The notes under the pieces are model-generated. The model saw only the letters and a list, made by a program, of their open reading frames with translations. It searched no databases and was not told the DNA's origin. A DNA stretch of 64,000 nucleotides, taken from NCBI GenBank assembly GCA_965199865.1, contig CBDATU010000011.1, positions 806,001 through 870,000 on the forward strand. Direction: 5' to 3'. Position 1 is the first letter of the stretch, and each line of letters opens with the position of its first letter. This DNA is from JAPOUP01 sp965199865. Lineage in GTDB: Bacteria > Pseudomonadota > Alphaproteobacteria > Rhodobacterales > Rhodobacteraceae. This document shows, in pieces, positions 28,378 through 36,687 of the stretch. A program made the position numbers and the translations under genes.

Positions 28378-28394
28378 ACCATCTTCCGTATATG
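28365..28394 (+). promoter_or_regulatory. Candidate promoter of the M48-DsbA operon
   Basis: TTGAGT (28365-28370) and TATATG (28389-28394) are spaced by 18 bases. The pattern starts inside the first codons of the divergent aminotransferase gene. CTTG at 28364 also fits the -35 of alphaproteobacterial heat-shock promoters, but the spacing is less good for that. Confidence 0.4.
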
Positions 28395-28434
28395 CCAGTC
28401 AGCGCTTGAACTGCATTCGGGAAGGCGAAAGTCA

Positions 28435-29775
28435 ATGGCTAACGGATGGACAAGGCTGCTGCGTTCGCTGATGGTGGTCGCATTCGTGACACTCGTCGTG
28501 GCCGCGCCGGCCCGCGCCATTACCATCCTGCGTGATCCGGACATCGAGAATGCGCTGAAACAGCTGTCCCTGCCGCTGATTCGCGCGGCTGGCCTGGGCC
28601 AGGAGCAGATCAACCTGCTTGTCGTGCGGGACAGTTCGCTCAACGCATTCGTGTTCGATGCAGGCCATGTGTTCATCCATTCGGGCCTGATCCTCAAGAT
28701 GGAAAGTGCGAGTGAACTACAGGCGGTCATCGCTCACGAACTCGCGCATATTGCCTATGGCCACATTCCGCGTCGGCTCTCCAACCTCCGTACCGCCGTC
28801 GGCGCCTCGAAGATAGGCATACTCATGGCTCTTGCCATCGGTGCCGCCACGGGTAATGCGGAAGCCGCTGCGGGAGTCGCAGCAGGATCCGTCAGCAGTG
28901 CCCAGCGGGTCTTCTTTAGCCACACGCGCGCCGAAGAGGCGTCGGCGGACCAGGCGGCGTTGCGCTATCTGTCGCAGGCGGGTGTGGATCCGAACTCCAT
29001 GGCAGCCCTGCTTCAGCGCTTCTGGGGGCAGGAAGTGCTTTCGGCCGCCCGCCAGGATCCCTATGTCCGAAGCCATCCGCTGACCCGGGACCGAATCCGC
29101 GCCGTAAAGGGCTATGCCGCCGCCTATAGAGGCAATACCCAGCCACCTACCGAAGCCAACCGCTGGTTCGCCCGCGCAAAGGCAAAGCTTGGCGCCTTCA
29201 TTCAGCCACCAAACCATACTCTGCGCATAGTGGCCGGGGACGACGATTCCGACATTGCGGTGATGCGGCGTGCGATCGCCTATCATCGGCTTCCTGACCG
29301 CAGCCGGGCGCTGGCCGAGATCCAGACGCTGGCGGAGAGACTGCCCAACGATCCCTATGTTCAGGAACTTCGCGGCCAGATCCTGCTCGAATCGGGAGAA
29401 ACGGCAGCTGCTGTGCGGGCCTATGACCGCGCCGCGGAGCTTAGGCCGGATAACGCCCTGATCCTTGCCGGTCACGGGCGCGCGTTACTGGCGTTGGATA
29501 CGCGCGATAGCCATGCCCGGGCTTTGCGGATGCTGGAACAGGCATATTCACGCGACAGCCAGGATCCCCGCCTGATGCGCGACCTTGCAGTCGCCTATGC
29601 GCGTAACGGCCAGAGAGGAATGGCTTCCGTCGCCACGGCAGAGCGCTATGCCATTGTCGGTGACCTGAGAAATGCCGGCGTCCATGCAGCGCGGGCGCTG
29701 GAACTGCTTCCAGAGGGCTCTCCTGGCTGGATTCGGGCACAGGACGTGCTAAGCGCTGCCCAATCGGCTGGATAG
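28435..29775 (+). CDS. M48-family metalloprotease with TPR repeats, periplasmic (BepA-like)
   Basis: The 446-residue precursor begins with a signal peptide (charged start, hydrophobic residues 11-24, cleavage after PARA near residue 28). The zinc protease motif is HELAHIAYGH with H101, E102 and H105, and the third ligand glutamate lies in RAEEASADQAALRYL near residue 168. The C-terminal half (about 270-446) holds TPR-type helical repeats (AYDRAAELRPDNALILAGHG, LEQAYSRDSQDPRLMRDLAV). This is the architecture of BepA/YfgC, a periplasmic protease and chaperone for outer-membrane assembly. A DsbA-like gene follows after 13 bases, which fits periplasmic protein quality control. Confidence 0.94.
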   Translation: MANGWTRLLRSLMVVAFVTLVVAAPARAITILRDPDIENALKQLSLPLIRAAGLGQEQINLLVVRDSSLNAFVFDAGHVFIHSGLILKMESASELQAVIAHELAHIAYGHIPRRLSNLRTAVGASKIGILMALAIGAATGNAEAAAGVAAGSVSSAQRVFFSHTRAEEASADQAALRYLSQAGVDPNSMAALLQRFWGQEVLSAARQDPYVRSHPLTRDRIRAVKGYAAAYRGNTQPPTEANRWFARAKAKLGAFIQPPNHTLRIVAGDDDSDIAVMRRAIAYHRLPDRSRALAEIQTLAERLPNDPYVQELRGQILLESGETAAAVRAYDRAAELRPDNALILAGHGRALLALDTRDSHARALRMLEQAYSRDSQDPRLMRDLAVAYARNGQRGMASVATAERYAIVGDLRNAGVHAARALELLPEGSPGWIRAQDVLSAAQSAG

Positions 29776-29788
29776 CAGGAGGATTGAT

Positions 29789-30538
29789 ATGCTGAGACGA
29801 CTTGTGACGGCCCTAGCCGCAGCGGCCCTTTTGGGCACACCCACGCTTGCCTTTGACATTGGTGCGATGAACACCGAGGAGCGGGAAACCTTTCGCGCCG
29901 AGATCCGCGCATATCTGCTGGAACACCCCGAAGTGCTGCTCGACGCCATTGCCGTTCTTGAGGAGCGCAATTCCAGCGAACAGGCCAATGTCGACGTTCA
30001 GCTGGTCCGCGCTAACGCCGACCAGATATTCAATGATGGCCATAGCTGGGTTGGTGGAAATCCCGATGGCGACATCACAATCGTTGAATTCCTTGACTAC
30101 CGTTGCGGCTTCTGCAGGCGTGCCCATCCGGAAGTCAGTGAGCTGATCGCTTCCGACGGCAATATCCGCTATATCATCAAGGAATTCCCGATCCTGGGGG
30201 AGCAGTCGGTTCTGGCCAGCAGTTTCGCGCTTGCCGTCAAGCAGGTTGAGGGCGACGACGCCTATGCCGAAATCCATGATGCCATGATGACAATGCGGGC
30301 CGACGTGAATGAACTGAGTCTTTCCGAACTGTCCAGACGGCTTGGCCATGATACCGAGGCAGTCATGGAAGCGATGGACAGCGAATCGGTCCAGCTCGCC
30401 ATCAATGAAAACCACGCGCTGGCCCAGCGACTTCGGATCGAAGGAACACCGAGTTTCGTTTTTGGAGATCAGATGGTGCGGGGCTATGTCCCACTCGACC
30501 AGATGCGCGGCATTGTAGCCGAAATTCGCATGGAATAG
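29789..30538 (+). CDS. DsbA-family thiol:disulfide oxidoreductase, periplasmic
   Basis: The 249-residue precursor has a signal peptide (MLRRLVTALAAAALLGTPTLA), an N-terminal helical region (ERETFRAEIRAYLLEHPEVL, a pattern typical of the Com1/ScsC-like group) and a thioredoxin fold with active-site C106-G-F-C109 in FLDYRCGFCRRAHPEV. The cis-proline loop is in RIEGTPSFVFGD. It probably forms or isomerises disulfides in exported proteins. A strong AGGAGG precedes the ATG and the gene lies 13 bases after the M48 protease, so they form one operon. No DsbB-like partner is seen in the window. Confidence 0.93.
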   Translation: MLRRLVTALAAAALLGTPTLAFDIGAMNTEERETFRAEIRAYLLEHPEVLLDAIAVLEERNSSEQANVDVQLVRANADQIFNDGHSWVGGNPDGDITIVEFLDYRCGFCRRAHPEVSELIASDGNIRYIIKEFPILGEQSVLASSFALAVKQVEGDDAYAEIHDAMMTMRADVNELSLSELSRRLGHDTEAVMEAMDSESVQLAINENHALAQRLRIEGTPSFVFGDQMVRGYVPLDQMRGIVAEIRME

Positions 30539-30618
30539 GGGGCATCCTCCAGGCAGGTCCGAAAGCCTCACCCCGTCGGTTGGACATCCTTCAGCCGCAT
30601 CTCGGTGTCAGGAGCGCG

Positions 30619-31740
30619 TCACTCCGCCTGCTGCCCCTCAGCATCTATCCGCGCCGCCCTGTCCTCGACCTGTGCAACGATATGATTGATCATCTCTTCG
30701 TTCGACAGCTTATGGCTTTGCTGCCCAGCCAGATAGACCATTCCATGCCCGGCTCCACCACCGGTGAATCCCACATCCGTCATCAGAGCCTCTCCCGGTC
30801 CGTTGACCACACAGCCGATGATCGATAGCGAAATCGGTGTCCTGACATGCGCCAGCCGGTCCTCAAGGATCTGAACGGTTCTGATCACGTCAAATCCCTG
30901 CCGGGCACAGGAAGGACAGGAAATGATGTTGACCCCCCGGTGCCGCAGTCCGAGCGACTTCAGGATTTCGAAGCCGACACGCACCTCCTCTACCGGATCG
31001 GCCGACAGAGACACCCGCAGCGTATCACCGATTCCCATCCAGAGCAGATTGCCCAGACCAATGGCGGACTTGACCGTACCCGCATTAAGGCTTCCCGCTT
31101 CCGTGATTCCCAGGTGAATCGGCGCATCAGTGGCCTCGGCTATGCCCTGATAGGCGGCTGCAGCCAGAAAGACATCGGACGCCTTGAGGCTGATCTTGAA
31201 TTCCTGAAAGTCGTTGTCCTCAAGGAGCCGGATGTGATCCATGCAGCTTTCGATCATGGCTTCGGGACATGGTTCGGCATATTTTTCGAGCAGGCGCTTT
31301 TCCAGGCTACCCGCGTTGACTCCAACGCGAATCGAGCAGCCGCGGTCACGGGCGGCGGCGATCACCTCACGTACGCGCTCAGGGCCGCCAATGTTTCCGG
31401 GATTGACACGCAGGCATGATGCGCCGGCCTCCGCCGCCTCTATGGCGCGACGGTAATGGAAGTGGATATCCGCGACGATGGGAACGGGGCTTTCGCGCAC
31501 GATTTCCCGCAGAGCCTTCGTCGACGCTTCATCTGGCGTCGAGACGCGCACGATGTCGGCACCGGCTTCGGCGCAGGCCTGCACCTGGGCCACGGTCGCC
31601 GCCACGTCCTTCGTGTCAGTATTCGTCATGGTCTGCACCGAGATGGGCGCTCCGTCGCCGACCGGAACACTGCCCACCTGGATTCTGCGTGACCGGCGAC
31701 GTTCGATGTTTCGCCAGGGGCGGATGCTGTTTAGCGACAT
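30619..31740 (-). CDS. ispG: 4-hydroxy-3-methylbut-2-enyl-diphosphate synthase
   Basis: IspG is the [4Fe-4S] enzyme of the non-mevalonate (MEP) isoprenoid pathway that reduces methylerythritol cyclodiphosphate to HMBPP. Visible features are VGDGAPISVQTMTNTDT and VADIHFHYRRA of the TIM barrel, CLRVNPGNIGG, and the cluster cysteines in ISCPSCARQGFD and IGCVVNGPGEA. The start region has GTG or ATG options at 31752, 31749 and 31740; I use 31740 because homologs begin MS-x-VRPWRNI. It follows rodZ by about 70 bases on the same strand, a rodZ-ispG order conserved widely in proteobacteria. Confidence 0.97.
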   Translation of the reverse strand: MSLNSIRPWRNIERRRSRRIQVGSVPVGDGAPISVQTMTNTDTKDVAATVAQVQACAEAGADIVRVSTPDEASTKALREIVRESPVPIVADIHFHYRRAIEAAEAGASCLRVNPGNIGGPERVREVIAAARDRGCSIRVGVNAGSLEKRLLEKYAEPCPEAMIESCMDHIRLLEDNDFQEFKISLKASDVFLAAAAYQGIAEATDAPIHLGITEAGSLNAGTVKSAIGLGNLLWMGIGDTLRVSLSADPVEEVRVGFEILKSLGLRHRGVNIISCPSCARQGFDVIRTVQILEDRLAHVRTPISLSIIGCVVNGPGEALMTDVGFTGGGAGHGMVYLAGQQSHKLSNEEMINHIVAQVEDRAARIDAEGQQAE

Positions 31741-31810
31741 GGGCACCATCACCTCTCTAACTGTTGAAAGAAAAGCGGATCAGACCGGGAACAACGGAAT
31801 GGTGGCCAGC

Positions 31811-33067
31811 TTACTGAGAGGCTTCCTGCTCTGTCTGCGGTGCCACGGCCATTGCGACCAGTTCCGCAAGCTTACTGTCCGCTTCAGGATCCGCAACGGC
31901 AAAGCCCGCCACAACCTCCTCGGATCCCATTACTATGTCGTCGACGACCGTGGGGCCTTCCCCGAGCGGACCATAGGCCTCGCCGTTCACGAGAAAATAC
32001 ACTGAGCCAGCGTTTCCGGTCCGCAGAATCGGCGGCTGTTCGGTCCTCGGCACCACATAGCGCTCGCCACCATCCAGAATCTTCTCCAGCAACACTGAAT
32101 CGTCTGCCGTCCTGACCCGCACCCAGGATGGACGCACGGCCAGCAGAACGACCTCCCTAACCTGTTCCTCAATCTCTTCCTCGACGACCTGGACCGGTGA
32201 TTCCTGTGGCACTTCACCACCATTCTCAACGGACGGGGGGGTGTCCAGCGGAACCACCAGGTCATCCCTGACCTCAGCCACAGTGGCGACCTGCTCAGGA
32301 TTCAGGGTGGCGATTGGAGGATCCCTTGGGCTGACGACTGGCACCTGGAGCACCTGAGGACGTCTGTAGAGGCGATCCAGTTCCTCCTGCCGCGGCCTTG
32401 CGGCCACGATGGTGTCCGTCCCGGAAGAGGTCGAGGAACCGACCATACCGAGTGGCTCGACTGGCGCGGACATGTCTGCCGTCTGATCGGTCTGGACAAT
32501 CTGTACGCGCTGCAATTCCTCCAGGACCGCCCAGCCACCGTAACCAATGGCAAGAATGAGCCCACCAAGTACTAAGGACGACAGCAGGGCTGGAGGATCG
32601 ATCCTTGACAGAAAGCCCTCCGGCTTCGGGGTAAATGGCGTGATGGGTCGTCTGAACGGCTCCCGTTTCTGAAGCGTTGGCCTGGTCGGTTCCGCTCTAT
32701 GCGAAGCCGCACCCGACGCTGTTGGCCCGAGGCGGCTCTCTATGCTGTAGTTTCCCTCCTCGCAGAATCTCGCCAGAACCCAATCGGGATCAAGGCCAAG
32801 AAAGCGGGCATAGGAACGCACGTAACCAGGGAGATACGCGGGCACATCGAATGCCGACGGATCGCAGTTCTCGATCGCGACAATGTACGAGGCCCTTATT
32901 TTCAATGTGAACTGAACGTCAAGAAGCGACTTCCCCATCGTCGCGCGTTCAGCGCGCATGATGTCGCCAAGACTCAGGTCAAAGTCATCAAAACCCTTCA
33001 GCTGCTGCTGTAGGGAAGCACTCGATTGCGCTGAATCACCAGGTTGCCCAGCGCGATGTCGGTTCAT
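31811..33067 (-). CDS. rodZ: RodZ-like helix-turn-helix membrane protein
   Basis: The protein of about 418 residues has the RodZ layout: a cytoplasmic helix-turn-helix (about residues 25-95, with LSLGDIMRAERATMGKSLLD and IENCDPSAFDVPAYLPGYVR), a basic linker, one membrane segment around 160-180 (LLSSLVLGGLILAIGYGG), a long acidic periplasmic linker and a C-terminal DUF4115 domain (VRPSWVRVRTADDSVLLEKI, GNAGSVYFLVNGEAYGPLG). RodZ links MreB filaments to the peptidoglycan elongation machine. ATG 33067 is preferred to an upstream GTG-type frame at 33124. A perfect TTGACA lies at 33246-33251 on this strand, but no good -10 follows. The next gene is ispG. Confidence 0.9.
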   Translation of the reverse strand: MNRHRAGQPGDSAQSSASLQQQLKGFDDFDLSLGDIMRAERATMGKSLLDVQFTLKIRASYIVAIENCDPSAFDVPAYLPGYVRSYARFLGLDPDWVLARFCEEGNYSIESRLGPTASGAASHRAEPTRPTLQKREPFRRPITPFTPKPEGFLSRIDPPALLSSLVLGGLILAIGYGGWAVLEELQRVQIVQTDQTADMSAPVEPLGMVGSSTSSGTDTIVAARPRQEELDRLYRRPQVLQVPVVSPRDPPIATLNPEQVATVAEVRDDLVVPLDTPPSVENGGEVPQESPVQVVEEEIEEQVREVVLLAVRPSWVRVRTADDSVLLEKILDGGERYVVPRTEQPPILRTGNAGSVYFLVNGEAYGPLGEGPTVVDDIVMGSEEVVAGFAVADPEADSKLAELVAMAVAPQTEQEASQ

Positions 33068-33275
33068 CCTATGCCGTCCTAGCGAGATCAATCTCTTGAC
33101 TGCCTGTCTTTCCTTGCCCCCCAAGAATTAGAGATTCGAAATTCACCTTCCACCCGCCTCAATCCTAACATGGCCGCTGTGAAAATACACCAGGAAAACG
33201 GCCCTCGGGCGTCATCAGGTTGAATTTCGCAAACTCTGCAGGTTGTGTCAAGGAAAAAGCTGCCCGCGACATGAT

Positions 33276-33294
33276 GCGCGACCTGCAGTCGCGC
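33276..33294 (-). terminator. Hairpin downstream of hemA
   Basis: GCGCGAC and GTCGCGC pair perfectly over seven bases around CTGCA, 27 bases beyond the hemA stop. A run of five T on the minus strand follows only about 20 bases later, so termination activity is uncertain. Confidence 0.45.
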
Positions 33295-33320
33295 AGTCCG
33301 AGCAGGCATTTACCGGATCG

Positions 33321-34541
33321 CTAGCCGGTCAGGGCCTGGCGGTTCAGGGCACAGTGCGACCAGAGTTCGTCCAGAGCGGTGACCAGCCAGTCCATCTCCC
33401 GAGGCCCGTGACCAGGCGAAGGCGTGAACCGCAGCCGCTCCGTTCCTCTAGGCACGGTCGGGAAGTTTATCGGCTGCACATAAATCCCGTACTGGCTGAG
33501 AAGCATATCCGACAGGTGTTTGGTATGAACCGGATCTCCCACAATCACTGGCACGATATGCGACCCATGGTCGATGATCGGAAGGCCCATGCCCTTGAGT
33601 CGGAGTTTCAGTATTCGGGCCTGGGTCTGATGCCGTTCGCGCAGACCCTGATCGGATTTAAGGTGCCGAATGGACGCGGCCGCCCCAGCCGCCACGGCAG
33701 GCGGCAGCGAAGTGGTAAAGATGAAACCGGGTGCGTAGGACCTGATGGCATCACACATCTTCCCGCTTGCGGCAATATACCCGCCCATCACTCCGAACGC
33801 CTTTCCCAAGGTGCCGTTCATGACGTCAATACGATGCATGAGCCGGTCGCGTTCTGCGACGCCACCACCGCGCGGACCATACATGCCCACCGCGTGAACC
33901 TCATCCAGATAGGTCAGCGCCCCGAACTCGTCCGCCAGATCACAGATCGCTCCGATCGGGCCGAAGTCGCCATCCATCGAATAGACCGACTCGAACGCAA
34001 TCAGCTTTGGCACCTCCGGACCGTCAGCCTCCAGCATCGCACGCAGGGATCCGACATCGTTGTGGCGGAATATGCGTTTGGCGCCACCGCGTCGGATTCC
34101 CTCAATCATGGAGGCATGGTTGAGTTCATCGGAATAGATCACAAGACCCGGAAAGAGCCTCGCCAGCGTCGACAGCGTCGCTTCGTTGGCGATATATGCA
34201 CTTGTGAATAGCAACGCGGATTCCTTACGATGCAGGTCGGCGATCTCTAGCTCCAGCCTCCTGTGGTAAACTGTCGTGCCTGAGATGTTGCGTGTGCCAC
34301 CGGAGCCAGCGCCTGCAGCGTCAATCGCCTCGTGCATCGCCTCAAGAACCACCGGATGCTGGCCCATGCCCAGATAGTCATTGCTGCACCAGACGGTCAC
34401 AGGCCGCTCGGCGCCTTCTGGATCGTGCCAGGCCGCGTTGGGAAAGGAGCCGCGCTTACGCTCGACCTCGATGAAGGTGCGATACCGACCTTCGTCATGC
34501 AGGCACTGAATCGCTCTATCTAGCCACTTGGCATAATCCAC
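33321..34541 (-). CDS. hemA: 5-aminolevulinate synthase
   Basis: ALAS condenses glycine and succinyl-CoA into 5-aminolevulinate, the first step of haem and other tetrapyrroles by the C4 route used in alphaproteobacteria. From the GTG at 34541 the protein is 406 residues, the family length: MDYAKWLDRAIQCLHDEGRY at the start, VTVWCSNDYLGMGQHP, GSGGTRNISGTTVYHRRLE, LYLDEVHAVGMYG-type PLP contacts in YLDEVHAVGMYGPRGGG, and the PLP lysine at about K247 in MNGTLGKAFGVMGGYI. GTG is chosen because GAGGG lies about 8 bases upstream and the longer frame to 34691 is not conserved-looking. A palindrome at 34614-34633 lies in its upstream region. Confidence 0.96.
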   Translation of the reverse strand: MDYAKWLDRAIQCLHDEGRYRTFIEVERKRGSFPNAAWHDPEGAERPVTVWCSNDYLGMGQHPVVLEAMHEAIDAAGAGSGGTRNISGTTVYHRRLELEIADLHRKESALLFTSAYIANEATLSTLARLFPGLVIYSDELNHASMIEGIRRGGAKRIFRHNDVGSLRAMLEADGPEVPKLIAFESVYSMDGDFGPIGAICDLADEFGALTYLDEVHAVGMYGPRGGGVAERDRLMHRIDVMNGTLGKAFGVMGGYIAASGKMCDAIRSYAPGFIFTTSLPPAVAAGAAASIRHLKSDQGLRERHQTQARILKLRLKGMGLPIIDHGSHIVPVIVGDPVHTKHLSDMLLSQYGIYVQPINFPTVPRGTERLRFTPSPGHGPREMDWLVTALDELWSHCALNRQALTG

Positions 34542-34613
34542 GACGAATTCCCTCGAACCGACAGATGCTGGCACCCTAGCAGTACCGCACCGATGTTCAA
34601 ATCGCATATTGAC

Positions 34614-34633
34614 GCGGTAACACAACTTACCGC
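34614..34633. promoter_or_regulatory. Perfect palindrome between hemA and the M20 peptidase gene, candidate operator
   Basis: GCGGTAA and TTACCGC are exact inverted repeats separated by six bases (CACAAC). The site lies 73 bases before the hemA start and 82 bases before the divergent M20 peptidase start, where a repressor could act on either gene. It does not match the FNR box TTGAT-N4-ATCAA. With no T tract a terminator role is unlikely. Confidence 0.4.
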
Positions 34634-34714
34634 CGTCACCAGTTCCGCCCGCCTCTGGACATAGGTGGTTTTCCTGATACGGTCCACGCAAACAGGCAGC
34701 ATACAGGCAGTCCC

Positions 34715-36085
34715 ATGAGCCTCCCCGCCGTTCTGTCCAGGATAGACAGTGAAATGCCCGCAGCGCTGGACCGTTTGATGTCCTTCCTTCGAATCCCTTC
34801 GATCTCGACGGATCCAGCCTACAGCAACCATGTCATCCAAGCGGCTGACTGGCTGGCGGCTGACCTTCTGTCGCTTGGCGTCACCGCATCGGTGCGTTCG
34901 ACGGACGGACATCCAATGGTCGTTGGACATTCAGAAGGTGCCGAACCGCATCTACTGTTCTACGGCCACTACGACGTTCAGCCCGTTGACCCCATCGAGC
35001 TCTGGAACCGCGATCCATTCGATCCGACGGTCGAGGACACTCCTCGGGGACGCGTGATTACAGGCCGTGGCTCTTCCGATGACAAAGGCCAGTTGATGAC
35101 CTTCGTCGAAGCCTGTCGTGCGTGGAAATCGGTTCATGGTTCCCTGCCCTGCCGGATCACGTTTCTGTTCGAAGGCGAGGAGGAAAGCGGCTCGCCTTCG
35201 CTTGAACCGTTCCTGACGGCAAATTCCGATGAGCTCCGGGCTGACCTCGCCCTGATCTGCGACACTGGAATGTTCAACCCGGCAACACCTGCGATCACCA
35301 CGTCGCTGCGCGGGCTGCTTGGCGAGGAAGTCATCATCACCGGGCCCGACAGGGATCTGCATTCGGGAATGTATGGTGGAATCGCGATGAACCCCGCACG
35401 GGTTCTGACACGAATTGTCGCCCACCTCCATGATGAACGGGGCCGGATCACAGTACCTGGATTCTATGACGATGTGCCTGAGCTGGATGACGGCATGATC
35501 GATCAATGGGAAACGCTGGGATTCGATGAGGTGGCGTTTCTCCGGGAAGTTGGTCTGTCCAGGCCGGCGGGCGAAGCGGGCAGATCAGGACTAGAGATGA
35601 TTTGGTCGCGCCCCACCTGCGATGTCAATGGCATCACATGCGGGTATTCTGGCGAAGGTTCCAAAACCGTGCTGCCCTCGAAAGCCACCGCCAAGATCAG
35701 CTTCCGGCTGGTTGCCGGGCAGAACCCACTGACGCTGCGCGAGAGCTTCCGGGAAATGGTGCGCAGCATGGTTCCACCTGACTGCGGCGTTGAATTCATC
35801 GGCCACGGTGCCGGGCCCGCCTGCGTCATGGCAACGGAAGATCCTGCGTTTGAACTGGCGCGCAGGGCGCTATCCGACGAATGGCCGAATGAGGCAGCTT
35901 TTGTTGGATGCGGCGGCTCCATCCCGATCGCCGGCTGCTTCCAGCAGATGCTCGGCATGGACTCGTTACTGATCGGCTTCGGACGCGATGATGACAGGAT
36001 TCACAGTCCCAACGAGAAATACGACCTTGAGAGCTTTCACAAGGGCATCCGCAGCTGGGCGCGGGTGCTTGCCGCGCTGACGTGA
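34715..36085 (+). CDS. M20-family metallo-dipeptidase
   Basis: This 456-residue di-zinc peptidase of the M20/M25/M40 family (carnosine dipeptidase-like branch) cleaves dipeptides or related amides in the cytoplasm. Metal ligands and catalytic residues are visible: H85 and D87 in FYGHYDVQP, D122 in GRGSSDDKGQ, the catalytic glutamate pair in FEGEEESGSPS near 155, the aspartate in ALICDTGMF, and the final histidine in DRIHSPNEKYDLESF. The lid domain starts near GLLGEEVIITG with the histidine of DLHSGMYGG. No signal peptide is present. It is divergent from hemA and convergent with the tRNA-Asp gene. Confidence 0.95.
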   Translation: MSLPAVLSRIDSEMPAALDRLMSFLRIPSISTDPAYSNHVIQAADWLAADLLSLGVTASVRSTDGHPMVVGHSEGAEPHLLFYGHYDVQPVDPIELWNRDPFDPTVEDTPRGRVITGRGSSDDKGQLMTFVEACRAWKSVHGSLPCRITFLFEGEEESGSPSLEPFLTANSDELRADLALICDTGMFNPATPAITTSLRGLLGEEVIITGPDRDLHSGMYGGIAMNPARVLTRIVAHLHDERGRITVPGFYDDVPELDDGMIDQWETLGFDEVAFLREVGLSRPAGEAGRSGLEMIWSRPTCDVNGITCGYSGEGSKTVLPSKATAKISFRLVAGQNPLTLRESFREMVRSMVPPDCGVEFIGHGAGPACVMATEDPAFELARRALSDEWPNEAAFVGCGGSIPIAGCFQQMLGMDSLLIGFGRDDDRIHSPNEKYDLESFHKGIRSWARVLAALT

Positions 36086-36137
36086 TTCGCTGCCCTGGAC
36101 GAAGGGGATGCATCCATCTCCGTGACTTCGCCGTAGC

Positions 36138-36157
36138 CGCATCAGCCGTCAGATGCG
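36138..36157. terminator. Hairpin between the M20 peptidase gene and tRNA-Asp
   Basis: CGCATC and GATGCG form a six-pair stem with an eight-base loop. It lies 53 bases after the peptidase stop and 27 bases beyond the tRNA-Asp 3' end, which are convergent. No T run is present, so the role is a guess from position. Confidence 0.35.
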
Positions 36158-36183
36158 CTGCAGGGCGGACAGGATTTGGAGAA

Positions 36184-36260
36184 TGGCGCGGTTGACGGGA
36201 CTCGAACCCGCGACCCCCGGCGTGACAGGCCGGTACTCTAACCAACTGAGCTACAACCGC
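36184..36260 (-). tRNA. tRNA-Asp (anticodon GTC)
   Basis: On the minus strand the acceptor arms GCGGTTG and CAACCGC pair perfectly and are followed by G and an encoded CCA. The D arm GCTCAGTTGG, the anticodon stem CCGGC/GCCGG with loop CTGTCAC, and the T arm GGGTTCGAGTCCC are all canonical. It is 77 bases long and lies 92 bases after tRNA-Val(TAC), probably in the same transcript. Confidence 0.98.
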
Positions 36261-36352
36261 GTGAGACGGAGACATAGGCCAAGCCTTTGTCGCCGTCAAG
36301 CGAAATGGACAGTGAAATTCCTGTCATATGCGATGAATTGCGTGACATCCTT

Positions 36353-36428
<76 letters not shown>

Positions 36429-36438
36429 GCCAATTCGA

Positions 36439-36468
36439 TCTATAGCGCGTAGGCCAAGGCAGACGCAA
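36439..36468 (-). promoter_or_regulatory. Promoter of the tRNA-Val/tRNA-Asp transcript
   Basis: TTGCGT (36463-36468) and TATAGA (36439-36444) on the minus strand are 18 bases apart, ending 10 bases before the tRNA-Val 5' end. A short leader of this kind is normal for stable RNA genes. Confidence 0.5.
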
Positions 36469-36687
36469 GTGCACTCTGCGCTTCACGATTCCATGATCGA
36501 GCCGAGCGCAGGTCATCGCCTAAGGGGGCGGGAACATTGCGCTTTCCATGCGGATCAATGCAGACAGCCCAGTCACTGACCCAGCGAAAGCCTCGCATCT
36601 GGCTTTGCCGCTCGTCCAGACATTCGGTGCAGCCTGCAGGGAAGAACGCGGTCCCGGTCCCCGCACCAGAGCCGTGACAGAGAAGGC

